A stretch of DNA of 64,000 nt from Sepioteuthis lessoniana (Eukaryota > Mollusca > Cephalopoda > Myopsida > Loliginidae): positions 3,520,078-3,584,077 of the forward strand of contig OY757904.1 in the NCBI GenBank assembly GCA_963585895.1. The letters are read 5' to 3'. Under the pieces are notes generated by a model. It ran no database searches. It worked only from the letters and a program-made list of their open reading frames with translations, and was not told where the DNA came from. Below, one piece after another: positions 11,301 to 21,737 of the stretch; position 1 is the stretch's first letter; the number at the start of each line of letters is the position of its first letter. A program made the position numbers and the translations under genes.

Positions 11301-11689
11301 TTTTTAAAGTTTCCTCTTCGTGCGCAATGAACTTATTTTGTCTTCTAGAGTATCCATATAGTTTTTTTTCTTCCTATTTTTTTCTTACTTTATTAATTTC
11401 TGTTTTTCGATCAATCCTTATGTTTTTTGTTATTATTAATGTTTTCTACTCTCATTGTATTTTTTTGAGTTGAGTCCGGACAAACCTCAGTGTTTGCGCG
11501 ATTCTTCCAACTATTTTTATCCAATCTAGTCTGTATATACTATATTTAAGGTGAATAACTTGGTATATCGTGTTCAATTTTCTCGTTTTGTCCGTTGCAT
11601 TCCCGAGTTCCTCCTTTGAAAAGTTTAGGAAGCGTTCTTCATTGGCACGGAAATTGCTTTGCTACTTATTACTTTTAACATACAAGTGA
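11301..11689. other. Unassigned T-rich sequence before the 81-bp array
   Basis: Mostly T-rich sequence. Possible decayed LINE similarity near 11470-11560 is too weak to call. Confidence 0.4.
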
Positions 11690-12027
11690 AAACTTTGGCA
11701 TCCGCTAGTTTCCTTGCCGTTCTGTGTTATTTTCTCTTTATTTTGTTTCTTTTTGAAGATATTATTGCAGAGTTGAGTATCCACTAGTTTGCTTGTCGTT
11801 CTGTCTTATTTTTTCTTAATTTTATCCCTTTGAAGATGCTATTGCAAACATTGGAACCCACTAGTTTCCGTGTTTTTGTGTTATTTTCTCCTGATTTTAT
11901 TCCCTTTGAAGATATTATTGCAGACTTTGGCACCCACTAGTTTCCTTGTCGTTCTGTGTTATTTTCTCTTGATTTTATCCCTTTTAAAGATATTACCACT
12001 GAGGTTGGCACCCAGTAGTTTCCTTGT

Positions 12028-13500
12028 CTGATGCTCTACAGACTGCAGATAGATAAGGTTAGAGACTCAGTGGAAGATAGGCAATCTAGGATAGCCTGGC
12101 AAACGATAAACGATGAGAGTAGAAGGAAGACACAGCCAAAGCTAAACTGAAAGCTACAAACCAACAAGAAAGAATAAAACTGTGAAAACAGCATTTCGAG
12201 AATCTACTAGAAAACCCACCGAAAGTTACTCATGAACCAATCATCAGAATTGTTAGTAAGCAATTAGACATTAAACTATGACCGTTTACTCTAAAAGAAC
12301 TCGATTCAGTACTCAGAAAAATTAAAAATAGGAAAGCCGCAGGGTTTGATGAAATTTCCCCAGAAGTATGGAAGACCAGACAATTCGACGACATACTGCT
12401 CCGACACTGTAACGCAGTTTATAATCAAAATCCGATAGATTGATGGATGAAGGGATGCATCCTCCCTTTCTCTAAAAAGGATGACCTCAGATTAGCCAAG
12501 AACTACCGAGGTAGTTACACTTACATCCATAGCGGCCAAAATATACAATGCCCTACTACGAAACTGCATAGAACCCAAAATTGGGAAGAACCAAAATGAC
12601 TTCCAAAGAAATAGATCTGCAACCTCACAAATATAGACTATCCATAGAATCCTTGAAGGCGTACGGGCAAAATACCTACAGGTGACAATACTTTTTGTCG
12701 ACTTTACCAAGGCTTTAATTCCATTCCCAGTGGGAAGATGGAACAAATCCTACTAGCATAGCAAAAGAGACCGTCGCAGCAATAACGATTCTCTAAAGAA
12801 ACACCAAAGTGAAAGTATGTTCACCCGATGGTGATATATGCTACTTCGACATGGTAGCAGGAGTACTGCAAAGGAGACAAACTGTGCTTTAATCAAACAG
12901 GCAATATTTCCACACTAGGCGGTAACTCTCTGAAACTAGTTGATGAGTTCACCTACCTAGGAAGCAGTGTCTCATCAACCGAACCAGACATCGACACGCG
13001 ACTAACAAAGGCATGGACAGCTCGTGATAGACTATCGGTCATATGGAAGTCAGACCTGACCGATAAGATCAAACGTAGTTTCTTCCAAGCAGCGGTTGTG
13101 TCGATACTACTATATGGATGCACTACATGGACGCTAACAAAACGGCTGGAGAAAAAGCTAGACGGCAACTACACAAGAATGCTGCGAGCAATTTTGAACA
13201 AATTCTGGAGGCAACACCCCACAAAGCCCCAACTGTACGCCCCACCATCACGAAAACTATCAAAGTTAGACGAGCCAGACATGCAGGACATTGCTGGAGA
13301 AGCAGGGACAAGCTCATAAGTGATGTTCTCCTATGGACCCCGTCATATGGCTGAACAAAAGCAGGACGACCAGCTCGAACCTACATACAGCAGCTATGTG
13401 GGGATACGGGATGTAGCCCTGAGGACCTGCCAATAGGGAGGAGTGGCGAGAGAGGGTCAGGGATATCCGTGCTAGCGGCACGACATCATGAGAATGATGA
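12028..13500 (+). pseudogene. 5'-truncated non-LTR retrotransposon (RTE-like RT) in the array
   Basis: Conceptual plus-strand reading with several stops gives reverse transcriptase blocks: 'LKELDSVLRKIKNRKAAGFD' near 12300, 'LFVDFTKAL' near 12690, and after an internal deletion 'FTYLGSSVSST' near 12950. The tail is open for 73-78 codons (13098-13354): 'ILLYGCTTWTLTKRLEKKLD', 'RHAGHCWRSRDKLI' and 'GRPARTYIQQLC'. The 3' end is a short ATGATGA-type run. The 10-mer GTTTCCTTGT occurs at 12018-12027 and 13501-13510, consistent with target-primed insertion. The YxDD-containing region falls in the deletion, so it cannot be active. Assignment to the RTE group is by remembered resemblance. Confidence 0.85.
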
Positions 13501-14282
13501 GTTTCCTTGTTGTCCTGTGTTATTTCCTCTTGATTTTATTCCTTTGAAGATACTATTGCAGAGTTTGGCACCCACTAGTTTCCTTGCCGTTCTGTGTTAT
13601 TTTCTCTGGATTTTATTCCTTTTTAAGATACGTTTGTAGTGTTTGGCACCCACTTGTCTCTTTGTTGTTCTGTGTTATTTTCCCTGGATTTTATTCCCTT
13701 TGAAGATACTATTGCAGAATTTGGCAAACAGTAGTTTCCATGTCATTCTGTGATATTTTTCTTGATTTCTTCCCTTTTTAAGATAATATTGTAGAATTTG
13801 GCACCCACTAGTTTCCTTGTCATTCTGTGTTATTTTCTCTTAATTTTCTTCCTTTTGGAGATATTATTGCAAAGTTTTATTTCTTTTGAAGATACAATTG
13901 AACATTTTGGAATACACTAGTTTCCCTGTGTTTCTATGTTATTTTCTCTTGATTTCATTCCTTTTGAAAATATTACTGCAGAGTTTGCCACCCATTAGTA
14001 TCATTGAGGTTCTGTGTTATTTTCTTCTTATTTTATTTCCATTGAAGATAATATTGCAGAATTTGGCATCTAATAGCTTCGTTGTCATTCTGTGTTATTT
14101 TCTCTTGATTATATTCCTTTTGAAGATATTGCAAAGTTTGGAACCCACTAGTCTCCTTTTATTTCAATGTTATTTTCTCTGGATTTTCTTCCTTTTTAAA
14201 ATACTATTGCAATTTTTGGCATCCACTAGTTTCCTTGTCTTTCTGTGTTATTTTCTATTTGATTTTATTCCCTTTGATGATC

Positions 14283-15193
14283 CGAGGATCATTAAATAAG
14301 TTTCCAGACTTTTTCGTATGGGCACTTTTATTGATAGTACACACATGAAACTCTAGTTCCCTTCGAAGTAATCTCCTCCGGCTGCAACGCACTTGTTGTA
14401 CTGTACCAAAAACTTCTGGAAGGCCCCATGGAATTCCTCATGTGCGAGCGTGTCAATGACCTTAATCACAGCCTCTTTCATCTCCTCAATTGTCTCATAA
14501 CGACAGGCTCTGAGCTTAGGGAATAACCAAAAGTCACAGGGAGCAAAGTCTGGACTATAGGGAGGGTGAGGAACTGTATTGATGCCCATCTTGGTCAAAT
14601 AGTCTGTGACAAGGATGGAGTTGTGGACTGGTGTATTGTCCTGCTGGAAATGCCACTGACACTATTTCAAGAGGGCTGGCCTAATACGACCGAATCTCTT
14701 CCTGAACTACCTTTAAACCTCAACATAGTAACCTTGGGCCTAACCGTTTGGCCAATCAACTCTGGTCTATTGACTTCTTTTTAGAACCACACCTCTCAGC
14801 ATCCCTCCTTCACAGACTCCCTGCTTCCTTGAATCTCTTATGCCACTCAAAAACTGATCCTCGATTTATGCAAGATGCTCCAAAAGCAGTCTGAAACATT
14901 CCATACGTTTCTGTGGCATTTTTTTCAAGTTTAAAACAGAATTTTATTGCATATCGTTCTTCTAAAGTGTCATCACGTCCAGATTGCATTTTTGAAATTC
15001 ACCAGCTGTGACAATCAGGCTTTAGTAGAGTGTATTCCAATTGCTGCTGTAGCTGTTCATTTGAACCTGAAATCATAAAAATTAGTCAGTCATCCCATAC
15101 TATGTTTAGCAATAACATAGTGAATTTTCAAGATTCTACGACAATTTTAAATGTCTGTACAAAAAAGTCTGGAAACTTATGTAATGCCCCACG
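14283..15193 (-). mobile_element. Deleted mariner (Tc1/mariner) element, copy 1
   Basis: Terminal inverted repeats share 'ataagtttccagacttttt' at both ends. The right end abuts TA (15194-15195); the left TA has mutated to TC. Minus-strand transposase remnants include the N-terminal helix-turn-helix region, 'INRGSVFEWHKRFKE' near 14830-14880, and a C-terminal open frame (14353-14598). The latter carries 'PHPPYSPDFAPCDFWLFPK', which contains the last catalytic D of the DD34D triad. The region between these blocks, including the first catalytic D, is missing. The element is about 911 bp, where intact relatives are about 1.3 kb. It could move only with transposase supplied in trans. It sits at a TA within an 81-bp array unit. 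Confidence 0.92.
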
Positions 15194-17789
15194 TACTATT
15201 GCAGAATTTGGAACCTACTAGATTTCTTGTCTTTGTATGATATTTTCTCTTTATTTTAGTCCTTTTTAACATACTATTGCAGAGTTTCCTTGTCTTATTG
15301 TGTTATTTTTTCTTGATTTTATTTCCTTTGAAGATACTATTGCAGAGTTTGACATGTACTAGTTTCCTGTTGTACTGTGTTATTTTCTCTTGATATTATT
15401 CCATTTGAAGATACTATAGCAGAACGTGGCCTCGAGTAGTTTCCTTGCCGTTCTGTGTTTTTTCTCTTGATTTTATTACCTTTGAAGTCACTATTACAGA
15501 GTTTGGCTACCAGTAGTTTCCTTGTCTTTATGTGTTATTTTCTTTTGTTTTTATTCCCTTTGAAGATATTTTTGCAGAATTTGGTACGCAGCAGTTTTCT
15601 TGTCGTTGTGTGTTATTTGGTCTTGATTATATTCACGTTAAAGATACTATTGCAGAGTTTTGAACTCACTAGTTTCCTTGTCTTTTTATGTTATTTTCTC
15701 TGGATTTCATTCCCTTTTAATATGCAATTAAAGAGTTTGGCAACCAGTTGTTTCCTTATAGTTCTGTGTTATTTTCTCTTGATTTTATTCCTTTTTAAGA
15801 TAATTTTGCAGAGTTTGGCATCCACTAGATTCCTTGTTGTTTCTTGTTATTTTTTCTTGAGTGTAATCCTTTTGAAGATATTATTGCAGAGTTTGGCACC
15901 CAGTAGTTTCATTGTCACTTTGTGTTATTTTCTCTTGATTTTATTCATTTGAAGATACTACTGCAGAGTTTTGCATCCACTAATTTCCATGTCGTTCCGT
16001 GTTATTTCCACTTCATTATATTCTTTTGGTGATATTACAGCTAAGTTTTGCACGTACGAATATCATTGTGGTTCTCTGTTAAATTCTCTGGTTTTTATCC
16101 TTTTTTAAGATACTATTGCAGAGTTTGGCATAAATTAGTTTCCACGCCTTCTGTATTATTTTCTTTTTGTTTCTTACCGTTTTAAGATATTATGGCAGAG
16201 TTTGGCACACACTAGTTACCTTTAATTTTTGTGTTATTTTCTCTTAATTTTATTCCTTTTTGAGATACTAATGCAGATTTTGGCAACGACTAGATTCCTT
16301 GTCGTTCTGTGTTATTTTCTCTTGATTATACTTATCCTTTTCAAGATAGTACTGCCGAGTTTGGCACCCAGTGGATTCCGTGTTGTTATGTGATATTATC
16401 TCTGGATTTTATGCCTTTTGTAGATACTATTGCAGAGATTGGCATCATTTAGCTTCTTTATCGTTCTGTGTTATTTTCTATTGATTTTCCATGTTTTAAA
16501 GAAATTATTGCAACGTTTGGAACAAACTAGTTTCCCTGTTGTTATGCGTTATTTTCACTTGATTGAAGATAATATTGCAGAGTTTGGCATTAACTAGTTT
16601 CATTGAGGTTCCGTGTTATTTTCTATTTGACTTTATTCCTTTTGATGATATTATTGAAGAGTTTGTAACCCACTAGTTTCTTGTTTTCTGTGTTATTTTC
16701 TCATGATTTTATTCCTTTTGAAGATATTACTTCAGATTTTGGCACCCAGTAGTTTCCCAGTCGTTGCGTGTAATTTTCTCTTGATTGTATTCCTTTTGAA
16801 TATACTATTGCAGAGTTTGGTATCCAGTAGTTTCCTTGTCGTTCTGTATGATTTATTCTATTTTGTTCCCTTTGAAGATACTATGGCAGATTTTTGCAGC
16901 CAGTATTTTTCTTGTTCTGTGATATTTTCTCTTCATTTGATTTGTTTTTTAGGTACCACTGCAGAGTTTTCAACCCACTAGTTTGCTTATCTTTCTGTTA
17001 TATTTTCTCTCGATTTTATTCCCTTTGAAGATACTATTGCAGAGCTTGGCACCGACCAGGTCCCTTGTCGTTTTGTGTTATTTTCTATTAATTTTATTCC
17101 TTTTTAAGTTACAAATGCAGAGTTTGGCACTCAGTAGTTTCCTAGTCGTTTTGTATTATTTTTCCTCTAGATTTTATTCCCTTTCGAGATACTATTGCAG
17201 AGTTTGGCACGCGGTAGTTTCCTTGTCGTTTTGTGCTATTTTCTATTAATTTTATTCCTTTTTAAGTTACAATTGCAGAGTTTGGCACACAGTAGTTTCC
17301 TTGTCGTTACAATTGCAGAGTTTGGCACACAGTAGTTTCCTTGTCGTTTTGTGCTACTTTTTCTTAATTTTATTCCTTTTTAAGTTACAATTGCAGAGTT
17401 TGACACACAGCAGTTTCCTTGTCGTTTTGTGTTATTTTCTATTAATTTTATTCCTTTTTAAGTTACTAGTACAGAGTTTGGCACTCAGTAGTTTCCTTAT
17501 CGTTTTGTGTTATTTTCTCTTAATTATATTCCTATTTAAGTCACTATTGCAGAGTTTGGCTCTCAGTAGTTTCCTCGTCGTTCTGTGTTATTTTTCCTCT
17601 AGATTTTATTCCCTTTGAAGATACTATTGCAGAGTTTGGCACGCGGTAGTTTGCTTGCGATACTCTATTATTTTCTTTTGATTTTATTCCCTTTGAAGGT
17701 ACTATTAAATAGTTTGACATACTCTAGATTCTTTATCGTGTACTGTTGTTTTTTCTTGATTTTATTTCCTATGAAGATATATTGCAGAG

Positions 17790-18819
17790 TGTGACGGCAA
17801 ATTGTCTAAAATCCCTAAATGGGACTTTATTTTCGCACGTGTGAAGACGGGGCAGGTTGGCACTTGATCCCCTACAGAAATAAGTCCTGTTCAGAGTTCT
17901 TTTCTCAGGCAGATAAGAACTGGCATATTACGTGAGGGAATAATTTAGGGCCAGACTGGCCACCGCTGGCAAAGGGGTCCAAAATTTCACACTATCACAC
18001 ACCCACCAGGCCACTAAACTTCTTTCCCTCAGATAATTGAAGAATACGGACCTATAGGTCTTAAGTGTAATAATATTAATATTGCTACCGTCGGCAACTC
18101 CGGTTTCCCGTGTGATACTTTAGGAATTAAGAGGACAGTTCTAAGCAAGATAATATAAGGCGAATAGAAGCTGAAAGGAAAGCATGGAATAATAACATAG
18201 ACCACATGGTAAAATGAAAATACATAGGTTATTTACTACGGTTATATATGTACATACGTTCAAAGTGTCAAAGATATATAATAGGATAGTCCATGAATAT
18301 AAATGTCTTTTCTTGGCTTTTATCCTTTTTCAAATTGAGAGAGAGAGTGGTAAACAAAATTTGGGTGTAACGGAAAAATGTCCCAAAGTTACTTATCTTA
18401 TTTTTTTGACGGGGTTCCACTGGAGAATTTCTCTTCTTTCCCGGGCCAATAGACTTTGTACTGTTTTTAATGCTGGCTTGAGAGACTCAGGTCTCTCATG
18501 TCTCAGTCTTTTGTCTTTAGCCCGGAGTGAAATGGCTATCGTCCGTCTGCCACGAGCGTTGCCCAAAAACTTACTTTTTTTTTTTTCTTCCGTTGAGGGG
18601 AAGGGAACCCCACTTCCGTTTGGGGTCCCCCCACCAATCATTTGGCTTCATTTTCTCCTTCCCCTTCCGATGTCCGGCGACCCAAGGTCACTTAGGTGCA
18701 AACATCTGTGTGACCCATAATCATTTCTAACGGTCACTTTTTGACTGCTAGATAATTTTAGTTCAACGGGGAGAGAGTATCCTTCCCACCTCCTCAATTC
18801 TGTGAGCCATCACGTGACA
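17790..18819 (-). repeat. 3' LTR of the RT-less element
   Basis: 1,030 bp, starting TGTCACGTGATGG on the minus strand and ending GCCGTCACA. It reads identically to 21738-22767, including the chance open frames inside it. It sits directly after the polypurine tract. Confidence 0.96.
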
Positions 18820-18830
18820 CCTCCCCGCTT
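18820..18830 (-). other. Polypurine tract
   Basis: Minus-strand AAGCGGGGAGG lies immediately 5' of the 3' LTR. This is the expected plus-strand primer site for reverse transcription. Confidence 0.85.
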
Positions 18831-19410
18831 AAGAGAAGAAAGGGAGATGAATAGAAATACCATAGAAAAAAAAAGGCAATTCAATTCACTGTTCTTTCTC
18901 CTTTTCTTTCACCTTTTTTTTTTCTTTTTTTTTTCTCACTTTACTTTTCTTTCATCCCCTTTCTTCTTCACGCTTTGACGAATTCTTTCCTTTTCCTTTT
19001 TTCGTCCTTCCTAATTTTCACTATAGGGAAAAACAATTTCACTTCTCTTTCTTTCTCTCTCTCTCTCTCTCTTTTCTTTTTCTTTAATCTCGTTTTCCTT
19101 TCTTTCTTTTTCTCTCTCGGCTTTTGGCCGTATCATATTTCAAACCTGGGGAGGTAAGTCCTTCTTTCTTTCTTCGTCACTTTTGACGACTTTATAATTT
19201 TAATTGTCAAGCTTTGGGGAGAAAACTTCCTTTTCTTTTCTCTCTTTCCCCTCTCCGTCACTTGTTGACGCACAGCTTTCTCGTCCATCTCATATTTCAA
19301 CATTGGGGACGAGAATTCCTCATTTTCTTTAGTTTCTCTCTCTCTCTTTCTTTCTCTCTTTCTCTCAACAACTATGAAAGAATGTTCTGCTACTACATTT
19401 TCGTGGGGCG
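18831..19410 (-). other. Purine-rich 3' non-coding spacer of the RT-less element
   Basis: Between the ORF stop and the polypurine tract the minus strand is almost pure GA with several AGAGAGAG runs. At least two or three diverged repeats can be seen, each with a 'tcatatttcaaacctggg'-type core and a 'gtcacttttgacg'-type block on the plus strand (19130-19320). An autonomous relative would carry RT and RNase H here. I see no trace of them. Confidence 0.75.
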
Positions 19411-21534
19411 TTAGAGAAATAAGCCTGGGTATTTTTTTATTAATTTCTCTAAGTCCCCTCTCTCTGAGACAGACAACTGGCTTAATTTCTCCTCGAATTT
19501 ATTCGGCATTTCCGAGTTCTTAATTTTTCGAGGTGGGCCTTCTTGACGGACATATCTCTTCAATTTGTTTGTGTGACACACTTGTGTCTTCTTCTTTCCC
19601 TCGTTGGTATTAATTCTGTATGTCCTCTTGTCTATTCTCTGTGATATCACGTAGGGACCTACATATTGTCCATCACAGTGTGGTCCTTTATTTGATGACA
19701 GTAGCAGGACTTCGTCGCCCTTCTTAAATTCTTTCTTAGCCCTGTGTGAGGGTCCTCTTATTTTTCTCTTATCCTCCAGATAAGTATTAGGGAATTTATC
19801 CCCATTATTCGTTGGACCTTCATCCTTTTTCTGACGACTGGTCCTTTTATCTTCTTGTTTATTGAGGGGTGGAAGGTTCACTTCTTTCCTTTCCACTTTC
19901 TCACTTTGCGAGCGACTGTGTCGTTTATATCTCGCACGTGGCTCAGCCGCCATCTTGTCTTCATGCTGGGCGTTCGTTCTCGCCATCTTTCTTTCTTCAT
20001 TTTTGGCGCTCATTTTCGCCAACTTCTTTCCATGTTTGGCGTTCATCCTCGCCATCTTTCTTTCTTCATTTATGGCGCTTATTTTCGCCATCTTTTTCGG
20101 GTGACACTTTTTAGTTTTTACTTCATTTCCCAGTATAAGGGAAATTCCTTTCATAGGTAGTTTGTCTACCACACCAACTTTAATAGGTCCATCTTTCCAC
20201 TGGGACTTTAGGGTTATTTTACACAGCGGTATTTTTACCCTCTTTCCGCCGATACCCTCTATCATCACAGTCTCACGTGTTGCTTCTATTACCCTTTTAG
20301 GTAATTTATTTCGTAGAAGTAACGACTGAGATGCTCCGGTATCTCGTAAAATTGAGACTTCCACTGGTCCTCCGTGTGGGCCTTTTATCATCCCTTTTTT
20401 CGTCCAGGGTCGATAGGACTGGTTTCCTCTAGTTGTTGTCACAGCTCCTTGAGGTTTTCTCGGCTGGGTCTGGTTTCTTTCAGGACCTTTTCCTAGCCGA
20501 CACCTTATGGCTATGTGTCCAGCCTTTCCGCATTTGTAGCAGACCACTGTTCTGCTGCTACTTTGGAAGGTCCTTCTATTCTCTTCCTTAGGTCTTAACT
20601 CAGCTTTAAACTTCACTCTGTTTCCCGTGAAGGTTTTTTCCTTCGTCTTTCGGTGTGTGAGGATGTATTCGTCTGCTAGTGCAGCCATTTCATAAGTCAC
20701 GTCGGTTTTCCTTTCACTTAGGTGAACCCTGACTTCTTCTGGCACACAGTTTAAGAATTCTTCAGCTAATATTAGCTGCCGGAGTTTCTCAGCATCTCCG
20801 TCTATCCTCTTAGAGTCACACCACTTATCCAGTGCATTCTCTTTTTCTCTCAGAAATTCCACATAAGACTGGTTTTCAGTTTTTCTCTGTGTTCTGAATT
20901 TCTGTCTATAAGCTTCTGGAACCAACTCGAAGCTTTTTAGAACCGCTGCTTTCACCAAATCATAGTCGGCGCAATTTTCTGTCGGCAGAGTTGCATATGC
21001 TCTCTGTGCTTTTCCTGTCAGCACAGTTTGGAGTAGCATCGACCAGCATTCTTTCGGCCATCCAAGATTTAGTGCAGTTCGCTCAAAATGTGCGAAGTAC
21101 CCGTCCACGTTGGCTTCTTCAAATTTTGGGACTAGCCTCGCTTGCTTCGTTACTTCGAAACTGTCATGGCTTTCTTTGCGTCCTCTTATTGCCAAGTCGA
21201 CTTCTCGCAGCCTTGTTTCTTGCTGAATTTTTATTTTCTCCAGTTCCATTTTATTTCTCTGTAGTTCCATTTGTGCTTGTATTTTAATTTTCTCCAGTTC
21301 AATTTCTTCTGGAGTCATTCTTATCATTTCCGTTGGTAGCTCTTCTAATACTGCTTCCTCGAAAACATTTTCGTCGACCATGTGTCTTGCTATTTTTATA
21401 ACGAGTTCATGCTTTCTCATAGAATTCCGAACATTTAACTCAAGCTTCTCGCCAATTTTTATTATCTCGCTTTTTCTCAGCCTCTCCAACTTTTCCATGG
21501 AGGGTTCTTTTAAAAAGTTCTCTATTTTGTCCAT
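19411..21534 (-). CDS. Gag-protease polyprotein with an integrase C-terminal (GPY/F-like) domain, no RT
   Basis: A single uninterrupted frame of 707 codons. Residues about 1-125 are charged and helical with a KIKIQ-rich coiled coil (75-112). Residues about 135-295 form a retrotransposon capsid-like region with 'VPEAYRQKFR' and 'SYVEFLREKENALDKW'. A CCHC knuckle, CYKCGKAGHIAIRC, is at 332-345. An aspartic-protease site, DTGAS, is at 398-402. Residues 482-530 are tandem basic repeats of 23 residues. Residues about 602-661 look like an integrase C-terminal module: 'FKKGDEVLLL', then 'GPYVI' at 626-630, then 'CHTNKLKRYV'. A linker ending 'DLEKLIKKYPGLF' (694-706) follows, of the kind that normally precedes an RT. 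The order suggests an ancestor with integrase upstream of RT, as described for Gmr1-like Ty3/gypsy elements. The start is the first ATG, 203 nt downstream of the LTR. Confidence 0.9.
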   Translation of the reverse strand: MDKIENFLKEPSMEKLERLRKSEIIKIGEKLELNVRNSMRKHELVIKIARHMVDENVFEEAVLEELPTEMIRMTPEEIELEKIKIQAQMELQRNKMELEKIKIQQETRLREVDLAIRGRKESHDSFEVTKQARLVPKFEEANVDGYFAHFERTALNLGWPKECWSMLLQTVLTGKAQRAYATLPTENCADYDLVKAAVLKSFELVPEAYRQKFRTQRKTENQSYVEFLREKENALDKWCDSKRIDGDAEKLRQLILAEEFLNCVPEEVRVHLSERKTDVTYEMAALADEYILTHRKTKEKTFTGNRVKFKAELRPKEENRRTFQSSSRTVVCYKCGKAGHIAIRCRLGKGPERNQTQPRKPQGAVTTTRGNQSYRPWTKKGMIKGPHGGPVEVSILRDTGASQSLLLRNKLPKRVIEATRETVMIEGIGGKRVKIPLCKITLKSQWKDGPIKVGVVDKLPMKGISLILGNEVKTKKCHPKKMAKISAINEERKMARMNAKHGKKLAKMSAKNEERKMARTNAQHEDKMAAEPRARYKRHSRSQSEKVERKEVNLPPLNKQEDKRTSRQKKDEGPTNNGDKFPNTYLEDKRKIRGPSHRAKKEFKKGDEVLLLSSNKGPHCDGQYVGPYVISQRIDKRTYRINTNEGKKKTQVCHTNKLKRYVRQEGPPRKIKNSEMPNKFEEKLSQLSVSERGDLEKLIKKYPGLFL
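19945..20091 (-). repeat. Basic 23-residue tandem repeat within the ORF
   Basis: Codons 482-530 consist of alternating 12- and 11-residue subunits such as MAKISAINEERK and MARMNAKHGKK, repeated with changes at a DNA period of about 69 bp. They occupy the place where an integrase zinc finger and catalytic core would lie if the ancestor had integrase before RT. Confidence 0.85.
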
Positions 21535-21717
21535 TTTTTCTTTATTTATTTATTTTTTTTTTTAAAATTTTTCCAAACAGTTATATCAACAAGTAATTTG
21601 ACTGTTTCGACGATATTCCTTTTTTTTTCTTTCACGGTCTCCCAGGGTAGATTTAAACGGCAGGAATTGTCACACGACTACAAGCAATAAATATTATTAA
21701 TAATAATCATTCCGGAA

Positions 21718-21728
21718 ACGAGCCCCCA
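21718..21728 (-). promoter_or_regulatory. tRNA-Pro-type primer binding site
   Basis: Minus-strand TGGGGGCTCGT begins 10 nt inside the 5' LTR and is followed by TTCCGG. The 11-mer equals the first 11 bases of the tRNA-Pro primer site known from murine leukaemia virus-type elements. It would prime minus-strand DNA synthesis. Confidence 0.8.
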
Positions 21729-21737
21729 TAAAAGGTC

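Noticed and set aside
15455-15952. 165-codon hydrophobic open frame, and similar frames at 13886, 16703, 16983 and 17301
   Set aside because: They are translations of the 81-bp tandem unit (27 codons). The unit length is divisible by three, so frames stay open and repeat the same hydrophobic pattern. No independent coding evidence.
18214-18720. 168-codon open frame present identically at 22162-22668
   Set aside because: It lies inside the LTRs, antisense to the element, and is duplicated only because the LTRs are. No domain recognised.
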